Source of the DNA: an uncultured Gammaproteobacteria bacterium
GTDB lineage: Bacteria; Pseudomonadota; Gammaproteobacteria; PS1; Thioglobaceae
Direction: 5' to 3'
DNA length: 5,785 nt
Assembly (NCBI GenBank): GCA_913044155.1
Contig: CAJWNF010000039.1
Location: forward strand, 1-5,785
Shown: in pieces, positions 1 to 5,785 of the stretch
Numbering within the stretch: the stretch's first letter is position 1
Layout: each line of letters begins with the position of its first letter
Notes under the pieces: generated by a model
The model's input: the letters and a program-made list of their open reading frames with translations, nothing else
Databases searched by the model: none
Told to the model about the DNA's origin: nothing
Made by a program: the position numbers and the translations under genes

Positions 1-482
1 ATGTAAACCTTAATCTTGAGCAAAAAATGTTATTGGCAATGGAAAATGAAACTACTAGAGTGACTGTTGGAGCAATAATTGAATGCCGGGGAAAGATATT
101 CTTAATGGAGGGTCAGTCGAACAATGCAATACAATTCCCTACCGCTTCAAGATTGGGGGCGTTTGATGACGAGATGAGCTTGCTTGGTAAGCTTAAAAAA
201 ATGAATATCTTGGCTAGTGAGCACTACCTATTCTCAGTATTTGAAAGTAGCGATAACAAGACGAGCCTTATATATTACCGAGCACAGATTGATAAAGAGG
301 TCCTCTCTGATAAAGGTCAATTTTATGACTTTAATAAAATTCCATTTGAGCACCTTGAAGATGAAGCGAGTAGAATAATGCTTAGACGTTATATTACAGA
401 AAGAGGGTTAAATGCTTTTGGTATTTTTGTTGGCAAAGAAGGTGATGGAAAGGTAGAAGCCGTCACAAAAACCAACACTTAA
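1..482 (+). CDS. Probable flavin reductase, C-terminal Nudix-like domain (5' partial)
   Basis: The reading frame is open to the left edge: the first full codon is at 3, and 159 residues are visible before the TAA at 480-482. An ATG at 27 (and another at 39) could be a start, but neither has a clear ribosome binding site and the eight codons before 27 are in frame, so I read this as the 3' end of a longer gene. The visible part opens with a Nudix-type beta strand (VTVGAIIECRGKIFLMEG), but the Nudix catalytic box with its REUxEE core is missing, so hydrolase activity is unlikely. It ends with MLRRYITERG followed by FGIFVGKEGDG. From memory, this kind of tail follows the FMN-binding domain in some long flavin reductases. 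The LLM monooxygenase gene starts 16 bp downstream, and such enzymes need reduced flavin, which supports the role. The flavin-binding domain itself is outside the window. The alternative is a stand-alone degenerate Nudix protein. Confidence 0.6.
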   Translation, partial: VNLNLEQKMLLAMENETTRVTVGAIIECRGKIFLMEGQSNNAIQFPTASRLGAFDDEMSLLGKLKKMNILASEHYLFSVFESSDNKTSLIYYRAQIDKEVLSDKGQFYDFNKIPFEHLEDEASRIMLRRYITERGLNAFGIFVGKEGDGKVEAVTKTNT

Positions 483-498
483 CTATAGGAAACACAAT

Positions 499-1536
499 AT
501 GGAATTTTCTTTTTTTATGCATATGGAGCGATATGACGAAGCTCAATCGCAAAAGCGCCTCTACGAAGAATGTGTCGAGCTCTGCGAAATTGCGGACAAC
601 GGTGGCTTTAAAACTATCTGGACTGGAGAGCACCACGGCATGAACTTTACTATTTCCCCAAACCCTTTTATAACCCTTGCAGACTTAGCCAGAAGAACAA
701 AAAATGTCAAACTAGGAACTGCAACCATTGTTGCGCCATTTTGGCACCCAATTAAACTAGCTGAAGAGGCCGCAATGACTGATATTATCAGTGGTGGGCG
801 ACTGCAGCTTGGAATTGCACGAGGTGCATACTCATTTGAATATGACCGTCTTGCAGATGGTATTGATGCTTTTTCTGCGGGTGGAATAATGCGTGAAATC
901 ATCCCGGCAATAAAGTCACTATGGCAAGGTGACTATGAAGGCGAAAGTGAACACTGGTCCTTCCCTAAAACCACTAGTTCACCCAAACCATACCAAGACC
1001 CACACCCTCCAATCTGGATAGCTGCAAGACATCAAAACTCACATGACTTTGCCTTAGAACATAGCTGTAATGTACAAGTAACACCACTTTGGTTAGGTGA
1101 TGACGAGGTAATATCTTTGATGGAGCGATTTAATAACGCTTGCGCATCTTACAAAGATACGCCTAGACCAAAGATTATGGTGCTGCGCCACACATTTGTT
1201 GGCGAAACTGAAGCAGAAATCATCCAAGCAGCAAAAGACATTTCCCGCTTTTATTGTTATTTTGGTGCCTGGTTTAAAAACGAACGGCCAATTGAACAAG
1301 GCTTGATAAAAAAACTTAGTGAGGAAGAAATGATGGAAATCGAGATGTACTCACCAGAAAATATGCGCAAAAACAGCATTATTGGAACACCAGAAACTGT
1401 AATTGAGCGTATCAAGCTTTGCGAAGAGCTTGGCTATGACGAATACAGCTTTTGGGCGGATAACAGTATGAGCTTTGCTAACAAGAAAAAATCATTACAA
1501 CTATTTATCGATAAAGTTATACCCGCATTTACATAA
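499..1536 (+). CDS. LLM-class (luciferase-like) flavin-dependent monooxygenase
   Basis: 345 residues, the usual length for the bacterial luciferase-like monooxygenase family. These cytosolic TIM-barrel enzymes use reduced FMN from a partner reductase plus O2 to oxygenate a substrate. The N-terminal strand is MEFSFFMHME. WTGEHHG (residues 41-47) holds the His pair in the region of the catalytic His of luciferase alpha. Residues 73-109 hold the family core, with GTATIVAPFWHP, then LAEEAAMTDIISGGR and LQLGIARG. PPIWIAA (170-176) and the C-terminal GTPETVIERI (296-305) are also typical. An AGGA at 487-490 sits 8 nt before the ATG. The gene lies between a probable flavin reductase and an aldehyde dehydrogenase, suggesting a two-component monooxygenase whose product is, or becomes, an aldehyde. 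Family members include alkanal monooxygenases, Baeyer-Villiger type diketocamphane monooxygenases, RutA and pyridine ring-opening enzymes; sequence alone does not choose between them. The family call is firm; the substrate is unknown. Confidence 0.93.
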   Translation: MEFSFFMHMERYDEAQSQKRLYEECVELCEIADNGGFKTIWTGEHHGMNFTISPNPFITLADLARRTKNVKLGTATIVAPFWHPIKLAEEAAMTDIISGGRLQLGIARGAYSFEYDRLADGIDAFSAGGIMREIIPAIKSLWQGDYEGESEHWSFPKTTSSPKPYQDPHPPIWIAARHQNSHDFALEHSCNVQVTPLWLGDDEVISLMERFNNACASYKDTPRPKIMVLRHTFVGETEAEIIQAAKDISRFYCYFGAWFKNERPIEQGLIKKLSEEEMMEIEMYSPENMRKNSIIGTPETVIERIKLCEELGYDEYSFWADNSMSFANKKKSLQLFIDKVIPAFT

Positions 1537-1540
1537 AATA

Positions 1541-1550
1541 AGAAATTCAT
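1541..1550 (+). promoter_or_regulatory. Weak, A-rich translation start region of the aldehyde dehydrogenase gene
   Basis: Only 14 bp separate the monooxygenase stop (1534-1536) from the ATG at 1551. The sole Shine-Dalgarno-like element is an AGAAA at 1541-1545, poorer than the AGGA or GGAG of the neighbouring genes. Initiation may partly rely on ribosomes finishing the upstream gene, though the genes do not overlap. Confidence 0.4.
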
Positions 1551-3020
1551 ATGAAAAAATATAAACACTACATCAATGGCGAATTCAGAAGCGGATCAAA
1601 CCACTTTGAAACTATTAATCCGGCGAATGGAAAACCTTGGGCAATATTCCCAGCTGCTACCGAGGAAGAGTCAAATTTTGTTATAGAGTCTGCACATAAT
1701 GCCCTCTATAAAGGCCCATGGTCAAACTTCACGCCAACTCAAAGAGGGAAAATAATACATAAACTAGGCGATTTAATTAGTCAACATGCTGATGAAATTG
1801 GAGACCTAGAGACAACAGATAGCGGCAAGCTTGCAATAGAAACTAGAAGCCAGTCAAAATATGTGGCTGATTATTACTATTATTATGCGGGACTTGCTGA
1901 CAAAATTCAAGGCGAGGTTATACCTATTGATAAGCCAAATATGCGTGTCTTTACAACTAGAGAGCCTATAGGAGTAGTAGTCGCAATTGTCCCATGGAAT
2001 GCGCAACTTTTTTTATCTGCAACAAAAATTGCACCAGCATTAGCAGCCGGAAATACAGTAGTAGTCAAAGCCTCAGAACAAGCCCCTGCAGCACTATTCA
2101 AATTAGCAGAATTAGTTGATATAGCTGGATTTCCTTCTGGAGTTGTCAACATCATCACTGGATTTGGCGAGCCTTGTGGGCGTATAATCACTTCACACCC
2201 TAAAGTAGCACGAGTGGCATTTACTGGTGGCAGCGAGGTTGCCAAGCATATAGTAAAAAATACTGCTGAAAACTTTGCTCATGTGAGTCTAGAGCTTGGC
2301 GGGAAATCACCAATAATAATTTTTGATGATTGCGACATAGAAGGCGCAATTAACGGCATTATTGCTGGTAATTTTGGCGCCTCAGGACAAAGCTGTGTTG
2401 CAGGTTCACGCGTCCTTATCCAAAAAAATATCTTTAATAGGGTAGTAAGTGAACTAAAAGAACGAGCCAAAGATATCGTAATAGGCGATCCTTTAGACAA
2501 AGCAACCCAAATTGGCCCACTCGCAACGACTGCCCAGGTAGAGCGTGCTTACAATGTAATTACTAACTCGGTTAAACAAGGAGCTGAGCTGATATTCGGC
2601 GGCAAAAGTCCCAAACACTTGGATGAAGGCTGGTATTTTGAACCAACCCTGTTGACTTGCCCACATCAAAACATTGACTCGGTCAAAACTGAACTATTTG
2701 CGCCTGTAATAAGTGCGATTTCATTTAACACTGAGGATGATGCAATTCAAATGGCAAATGACTCAGAATTCGGGCTTGGTGCAGGGATATTCACTGAAAA
2801 CCTTGCGAGAGGGCATCGGGTGAGTGAAAAAATACATTCTGGCATTGTTTGGATTAACACTTATCGTGCGATATCTCCAATATCGCCCTTTGGTGGCTTT
2901 AAGCTTAGTGGCGGTAGTCGTGAAGCTGGGATGGATGCTATTCATGAATATACAAGAACTAAAACAACATGGATCAATACTTCTAAAGAACCTATGGAAA
3001 ATCCTTTTGTTATTCGCTAA
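1551..3020 (+). CDS. NAD(P)-dependent aldehyde dehydrogenase
   Basis: 489 residues, full length for the aldehyde dehydrogenase superfamily, a cytosolic enzyme oxidising an aldehyde to a carboxylic acid with NAD(P)+. All key residues are visible: Asn150 in PWNAQ (oxyanion hole), Lys173 in VVKASEQAP (cofactor), FTGGSEV at 224-230 (Rossmann turn), Glu248 in LELGGKSP (general base), Cys282 in GQSCVAGSR (nucleophile), and Glu381 in ELFAP (nicotinamide ribose; the usual motif has Gly where this has Ala384). The C-terminal PFGGFKLSGGSREAG (446-460) is the oligomerisation and active-site end typical of broad aldehyde or betaine-aldehyde-like members. Tyr runs five times at 108-112, in a segment that is aromatic-rich in the family. 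The gene lies 14 bp after the monooxygenase, so it probably oxidises an aldehyde or semialdehyde made in the same pathway. Substrate class and NAD versus NADP preference cannot be told. An active enzyme is very likely. Confidence 0.95.
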   Translation: MKKYKHYINGEFRSGSNHFETINPANGKPWAIFPAATEEESNFVIESAHNALYKGPWSNFTPTQRGKIIHKLGDLISQHADEIGDLETTDSGKLAIETRSQSKYVADYYYYYAGLADKIQGEVIPIDKPNMRVFTTREPIGVVVAIVPWNAQLFLSATKIAPALAAGNTVVVKASEQAPAALFKLAELVDIAGFPSGVVNIITGFGEPCGRIITSHPKVARVAFTGGSEVAKHIVKNTAENFAHVSLELGGKSPIIIFDDCDIEGAINGIIAGNFGASGQSCVAGSRVLIQKNIFNRVVSELKERAKDIVIGDPLDKATQIGPLATTAQVERAYNVITNSVKQGAELIFGGKSPKHLDEGWYFEPTLLTCPHQNIDSVKTELFAPVISAISFNTEDDAIQMANDSEFGLGAGIFTENLARGHRVSEKIHSGIVWINTYRAISPISPFGGFKLSGGSREAGMDAIHEYTRTKTTWINTSKEPMENPFVIR

Positions 3021-3033
3021 TTAAACTTACTAT

Positions 3034-3037
3034 GGAG
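3034..3037 (+). promoter_or_regulatory. Ribosome binding site of the CMD-family gene
   Basis: GGAG, 7 nt before the ATG at 3045, within the 24-bp gap after the aldehyde dehydrogenase. It is the strongest Shine-Dalgarno element in the four-gene cluster and fixes the start of the small downstream gene. Confidence 0.7.
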
Positions 3038-3044
3038 AAACTTT

Positions 3045-3425
3045 ATGGACAAAAAATTATTTGAATTAGGCCTTTCTAAACGCAGATCAACACTGGGAAG
3101 CGATTATGTTAACAAGAACTTAGAGTCTGCAGATGACTTTAATCGTGACTTTCAAGAGCAGATGACTGAATGGTGTTGGGGATTTGGTTGGGGCGATGCG
3201 ACAATTGATGAGAAGACTAGGTCAATGATGAATCTAACAATGATTGCTGCTCTCGGCAAAATGGAAGAGTGGGAAATTCATTGCAAAGGAGCCCTTAGAA
3301 ATGGAGTTAGCAAAGAAGAGATTAAATCTATATTGCATGTGATAGCAATCTATTGTGGCGTCCCTCAGGGTGTTGAATGTTTTAGAATTGCTAGAGATGT
3401 GCTGAAACAGGCGGGAGAAATATAA
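3045..3425 (+). CDS. Carboxymuconolactone decarboxylase (CMD) family protein, PcaC-like
   Basis: 126 residues, one CMD domain, close to the usual length of 4-carboxymuconolactone decarboxylase (PcaC). The PcaC-type landmarks run in order: RRSTLGSDYV (13-22), DFNRDFQEQM (31-40), WCWGFGWGD (43-51), the helix DEKTRSMMNLTMIAALGKM (55-73), EEWEIHCKGALRNGVSKEEI (74-93) with conserved His79, and AIYCGVPQG (101-109). The cysteines at 44, 80 and 104 do not form the CxxC of AhpD-type peroxidases in this superfamily, so a decarboxylase or lactone-handling role fits better than a redox one. PcaC turns 4-carboxymuconolactone into an enol-lactone in the beta-ketoadipate pathway, but no other pca gene is present and the partners are oxygenase and aldehyde dehydrogenase genes. 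The substrate is therefore probably a different carboxylated intermediate. It is the last gene of the apparent operon. The family is sure; the reaction is inferred. Confidence 0.9.
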   Translation: MDKKLFELGLSKRRSTLGSDYVNKNLESADDFNRDFQEQMTEWCWGFGWGDATIDEKTRSMMNLTMIAALGKMEEWEIHCKGALRNGVSKEEIKSILHVIAIYCGVPQGVECFRIARDVLKQAGEI

Positions 3426-3495
3426 TTTGGGAAAATGATGGTTGCTTTTTACAAGAGATAGTCATTTCGGGCAAGCCCTAATCCTGCCATCACTG

Positions 3496-3513
3496 CGAGG
3501 TATAATTACCCCG
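3496..3513 (+). promoter_or_regulatory. Probable dsbD promoter: TATAAT -10 element inside a dyad
   Basis: A perfect TATAAT at 3501-3506 lies 28 bp before the dsbD ATG, predicting a start of transcription near 3513 and a leader of about 20 nt. No good -35 box is seen at 16-18 bp spacing (CTAATC at 3478-3483). The hexamer overlaps an inverted repeat, arms 3496-3502 (CGAGGTA) and 3507-3513 (TACCCCG), 6 of 7 pairs matching, a possible operator. The rest of the 109-bp gap (3426-3534) holds a GGGCAAGCCC palindrome at 3469-3478, and no terminator with a T-run. Confidence 0.5.
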
Positions 3514-3522
3514 ACTAATTCC

Positions 3523-3528
3523 AAGAGA
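3523..3528 (+). promoter_or_regulatory. dsbD: Ribosome binding site that sets the dsbD start at 3535
   Basis: AAGAGA, 6 nt before ATG 3535. It supports this start over the in-frame TTG at 3442, which has no such site, lies upstream of the TATAAT element, and would place 31 extra, non-hydrophobic residues ahead of the signal peptide. Confidence 0.65.
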
Positions 3529-3534
3529 CTTTTT

Positions 3535-5367
3535 ATGAGGCGTTTTTTATCTGCATTATTTCTTCTAATTTGGGGTATTTTCTTAATAACTAATTACTCT
3601 TTAGCAGATACACAAGACCCTCTTGAACAAAACGCTCTTCTAACAGTCTCTTCTGAAAATAAAAGCAACATCATTTATGGTTCAGACCCTTTGCCGGTTA
3701 ATGAGGCGTTTCAATTAAGTGTAGCTCCAATTAATGAAACAACTCTGAACGTAAGGTGGTTCATTACTGATGGATATTATCTCTATAAAGACAAAATCTC
3801 ATTTGCATCAGAAGACGCATTTATTGCTAATATAAATTACCCTGATTCAAAGACAAAAAATGATGATTTTTTTGGGCAAGTTGAGGTTTACGAAAAATCA
3901 ATTGAAATTTTACTTTCCTTAGAAAATATCGAAAAAGAATCTGTCTCCTTAACCATTGGATATCAGGGCTGTTGGACGGGAGGCGTTTGCTACCCGCCAC
4001 AAAAAATCGAAGCTAAAACTTCTTTTGCAAGTCTGGCCAGTAGCACAACCAACGAAACAGGATTATTAAGCATTGAAGAGCTGGAAATTAATGAATTATT
4101 TCAAAAAGGGGGTTTGGCCCTGTTTTTGGGTGCCCTTTTAGCAGGATTAGCACTTTCATGGACGCCTTGTGTATACCCAATGATACCAATATTATCAGGC
4201 ATTATCATTGGCCAAAACCCAATCCCAAGCAAAGCAAGAGCGATCTCCATGGCTTTAACATTTGTGGTTTCAATGTCACTTGCTTATGGTTTGATTGGTG
4301 CTAGTGCAGGCTATTTTGGAGCTGGTATTAACCTGCAATCCATTATGCAAACATCCTGGGTGTTGTTTGTATTTAGTTTAATTTTTCTTTTTCTTGCTTT
4401 TTCTATGTTTGGTTATTACGACATTCAACTGCCCGCTAAATTACAAAATAAGATAAACCAAATAAGCAATCGCCAGAAGAGTGGTGTTTTTTTCGGTGTT
4501 GCGGCAATGGGATTCCTGTCTGCTTTAATTGTTGGCCCTTGTGTTACGCCATTTCTTGCGACTGCTTTGAGCTACGTTATTGCAGGAGGTAGCGCGATAA
4601 AAGGGGGTGTCAGTCTTTTTGCTATGGGACTGGGAATGGGAATACCAATACTTATAGTTTGCAGTTTAGGCGTCAATGCTCTACCAAAACCTGGGCCATG
4701 GATGGAAACCATTAAGCATAGTTTTGGTTTTATTTTGATTGCAATTGCGTTCTATCTACTTGATCGTATATTGCCCTCTCTCGTCTCTCTAATTCTTTGG
4801 GCTGGATTATTAACTATAGCGCCAATAGCTTTAGGAGCCTTTCGTCACCTCAACGCTACTAAGCGTTTGTGGCTACTATTTATCAAAGCAATTGGCTTGA
4901 TAGTGTTTGCCTATGGGGTTCTTCTTTGGTTGCTCGTAGCGAAAGGCGGTGGCGATATTCGTGAACACCTAGAGAGTTTAAGTTTTGGAAGCTTTGAACA
5001 AACTATTGAGCATATTCAATTTAAAACCATTGAATCTGAACAACAGCTCGACCTCGCTATTGCCAACACGATTAACAGCAAACAAACTATAGCCCTTAAA
5101 TATTATGCCGACTGGTGTACTTCGTGCAACAAAATTGAAAAAACTATTTTCTCCGACCCTGAGGTGATTAAACATTTAGAAAATATAATTACCCTGCAGG
5201 TTGATGTCACTAACTATAATGCACTCACCAAGACTCTTTTAGCAAAATTCGGCGTTGTCGGCCCTCCGGCTCTTTTATTTTTCAAAAATGGCAAAGAACT
5301 AAGGCCTTATAGAATTATTGGCGAAAAGGGCTTTAATAAGCTACTGAAAAAAATGGAAGGCCTATAG
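3535..5367 (+). CDS. dsbD: Thiol:disulfide interchange protein DsbD (cytochrome c biogenesis / disulfide reductase)
   Basis: 610 residues from ATG 3535, a little longer than E. coli DsbD (565). DsbD carries electrons from cytoplasmic thioredoxin across the inner membrane to periplasmic DsbC, DsbG and CcmG. Domains in order: signal peptide 1-24 (MRRFLSALFLL..., likely cut after SLA); periplasmic alpha domain about 25-190 with Cys146 and Cys152 in GYQGCWTGGVCYPP; membrane beta domain about 193-468, with eight hydrophobic segments expected and Cys212 (WTPCVYPMIPIL) and Cys336 (VGPCVTPFL) as the transmembrane redox pair; periplasmic thioredoxin-like gamma domain about 485-610 with the CTSC active site (Cys528, Cys531) in YADWCTSC, and the cis-Pro loop VVGPPALLFF. 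All six redox cysteines are present, so it should work. It follows the oxidative operon after a 109-bp gap with its own promoter element, and 135 bp separate it from accB. It looks like an independent housekeeping gene. Confidence 0.96.
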   Translation: MRRFLSALFLLIWGIFLITNYSLADTQDPLEQNALLTVSSENKSNIIYGSDPLPVNEAFQLSVAPINETTLNVRWFITDGYYLYKDKISFASEDAFIANINYPDSKTKNDDFFGQVEVYEKSIEILLSLENIEKESVSLTIGYQGCWTGGVCYPPQKIEAKTSFASLASSTTNETGLLSIEELEINELFQKGGLALFLGALLAGLALSWTPCVYPMIPILSGIIIGQNPIPSKARAISMALTFVVSMSLAYGLIGASAGYFGAGINLQSIMQTSWVLFVFSLIFLFLAFSMFGYYDIQLPAKLQNKINQISNRQKSGVFFGVAAMGFLSALIVGPCVTPFLATALSYVIAGGSAIKGGVSLFAMGLGMGIPILIVCSLGVNALPKPGPWMETIKHSFGFILIAIAFYLLDRILPSLVSLILWAGLLTIAPIALGAFRHLNATKRLWLLFIKAIGLIVFAYGVLLWLLVAKGGGDIREHLESLSFGSFEQTIEHIQFKTIESEQQLDLAIANTINSKQTIALKYYADWCTSCNKIEKTIFSDPEVIKHLENIITLQVDVTNYNALTKTLLAKFGVVGPPALLFFKNGKELRPYRIIGEKGFNKLLKKMEGL

Positions 5368-5374
5368 AAATTAT

Positions 5375-5429
5375 CATCTATTTGTATCGAACATGTAGTT
5401 AATAGTCGGTATATTTATTCAAATAGGTG
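5375..5429 (+). repeat. Inverted repeat between dsbD and accB
   Basis: CATCTATTTG (5375-5384) and CAAATAGGTG (5420-5429) match in 9 of 10 inverted positions, and the odd one can form a G-U pair in RNA. The spacer is 35 nt. The right arm ends on the TG of the accB extended -10 element. No T-run follows closely, so it is not a classical terminator. It could be a binding site for a regulator that brackets the promoter, or a weak 3' structure for the dsbD transcript. Confidence 0.4.
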
Positions 5430-5436
5430 TTAAAAT
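5428..5436 (+). promoter_or_regulatory. Probable accB promoter (extended -10, TGTTAAAAT)
   Basis: TG, one base, then TAAAAT (5 of 6 to TATAAT) forms an extended -10 element 66 bp before the accB ATG. No recognisable -35 box lies 16-18 bp upstream, which extended -10 promoters tolerate. Transcription would begin near 5443, at the left foot of the hairpin at 5442-5476. Confidence 0.45.
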
Positions 5437-5441
5437 TCAGC

Positions 5442-5476
5442 TTTAAATGTAGCAAGCTTTAACAGCTACAATTAAA
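5442..5476 (+). repeat. Stem-loop in the accB leader
   Basis: Two 12-nt arms, 5442-5453 (TTTAAATGTAGC) and 5465-5476 (GCTACAATTAAA), pair at 11 of 12 positions with a single A-A mismatch and an 11-nt loop. It ends 26 nt before the accB ATG and 16 nt before its ribosome binding site. No T-run follows on either strand, so it does not look like a terminator. It would sit near the 5' end of the predicted mRNA, as a stabilising or regulatory hairpin, or act as a DNA dyad for a repressor. Confidence 0.5.
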
Positions 5477-5492
5477 CACACCGAACACCACA

Positions 5493-5498
5493 AGAGGA
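5493..5498 (+). promoter_or_regulatory. accB: Ribosome binding site of accB
   Basis: AGAGGA, 4 nt before ATG 5503, the strongest Shine-Dalgarno element in the window. This suits a gene that must be highly translated. Confidence 0.7.
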
Positions 5499-5502
5499 CG
5501 TA

Positions 5503-5785
5503 ATGGATATACGCAAAGTAAAAAAATTAATGGAGCTATTAGAACAGTCCGGAATGGCAGAAATTGAAATCAAAGAGGGTGAAGAAGCCGTAAAAATATC
5601 ACGATTTGGCAGTCATCCATTAGTCGCTGCTCCACAAGTTATTTCACAAGCTCCGGCCACTGCTTCACCTGGCACACAAACAACTCTTGAATCAGGGGAG
5701 CCCTCTGCTTATGGCCATCCAATAACATCACCAATGGTCGGAACCTACTATTCTTCCGCATCTCCAAGTGCAAAACCTTTCGTAA
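5503..5785 (+). CDS. accB: Biotin carboxyl carrier protein of acetyl-CoA carboxylase, AccB (3' partial)
   Basis: The frame runs from ATG 5503 to the right edge with 94 full codons and no stop; E. coli AccB has 156 residues, so about 60% is visible. AccB carries the biotin that takes CO2 from biotin carboxylase (AccC) to the carboxyltransferase (AccAD), the first step of fatty acid synthesis, in the cytoplasm. The N-terminus MDIRKVKKLMELLEQSGMAE, then IEIKEGEEAVKISR, is the classic AccB start. A flexible Ala, Pro, Ser and Thr-rich linker follows (about residues 42-65), then HPITSPMVGTYYSSASPSAKPF, the beginning of the biotinyl domain. The biotin-accepting EAMKM site lies beyond the window. accC is expected next. 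The dsbD-accB adjacency is typical of gammaproteobacteria, although aroQ, often found between them, is absent here. A fold-level alternative is not plausible. Confidence 0.96.
   Translation, partial: MDIRKVKKLMELLEQSGMAEIEIKEGEEAVKISRFGSHPLVAAPQVISQAPATASPGTQTTLESGEPSAYGHPITSPMVGTYYSSASPSAKPFV

Noticed and set aside
561..902. 113-codon - strand ORF within the monooxygenase gene
   Set aside because: It is antisense to the most conserved part of the LLM domain and resembles no known protein; the other - strand ORFs (1093-1299, 1907-2245, 2279-2500, 2763-2945, 4978-5175) are rejected for the same reason.
1857..1890. Run of five tyrosine codons in the aldehyde dehydrogenase gene
   Set aside because: The segment is aromatic-rich in the family and the codons alternate between TAT and TAC, so it is not a simple repeat or a slippage site.
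2824..3024. 66-codon + strand ORF inside the aldehyde dehydrogenase gene
   Set aside because: It is a frame shadow of a conserved coding region that contains the family's C-terminal motifs, and it has no recognisable features.
3045..3425. AhpD-like alkylhydroperoxidase
   Set aside because: There is no CxxC redox pair; the motifs and length match PcaC-like CMD proteins instead.
3435..3461. Eight-codon ORF (MMVAFYKR) in the gap before dsbD
   Set aside because: It is too short, lacks a ribosome binding site, and lies upstream of the predicted transcription start; nothing supports a leader peptide.
3442..3534. TTG-initiated 31-residue extension of DsbD
   Set aside because: It lies partly upstream of the TATAAT element, has no ribosome binding site, and hides a good signal peptide that begins at ATG 3535.

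Overview
The window looks like a chromosomal piece of an AT-rich gammaproteobacterium, possibly marine. The main taxonomic clue is a dsbD gene followed directly by accB on the same strand. A dsbD-(aroQ)-accB-accC order is familiar in gammaproteobacteria. Base composition is visibly AT-rich (not computed). All six supported genes are on the + strand, the window is almost fully coding, and no RNA genes, mobile elements, CRISPR arrays or transfer signs were seen.

Positions 1-3425 hold a compact catabolic-type operon of four genes with gaps of 16, 14 and 24 bp. They are the 3' part of a probable flavin reductase (its C-terminal Nudix-like domain), a luciferase-like (LLM) flavin-dependent monooxygenase, an NAD(P)-dependent aldehyde dehydrogenase with a full catalytic set, and a small PcaC-like carboxymuconolactone decarboxylase family protein. 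Read together: the reductase would supply reduced flavin, the LLM enzyme would oxygenate an unknown, perhaps cyclic, substrate, the dehydrogenase would oxidise an aldehyde product to the acid, and the CMD-family protein would act on a carboxylated or lactone intermediate. The substrate cannot be read from the sequence, and I know of no characterised pathway with exactly this gene set. This is the most novel part of the window.

Positions 3426-3534 are a gap with a TATAAT promoter element centred in a dyad, then dsbD (3535-5367). DsbD is a complete three-domain inner-membrane thiol:disulfide reductase with all six redox cysteines. Its start is better placed at an ATG at 3535, which gives a signal peptide, than at an upstream TTG.

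Positions 5368-5502 are a 135-bp gap with an extended -10 promoter, two inverted repeats and a good ribosome binding site. It leads into accB (5503 to the right edge), the biotin carboxyl carrier protein of acetyl-CoA carboxylase, cut before its biotinylation site. So the window joins an accessory oxidative pathway to conserved housekeeping genes.
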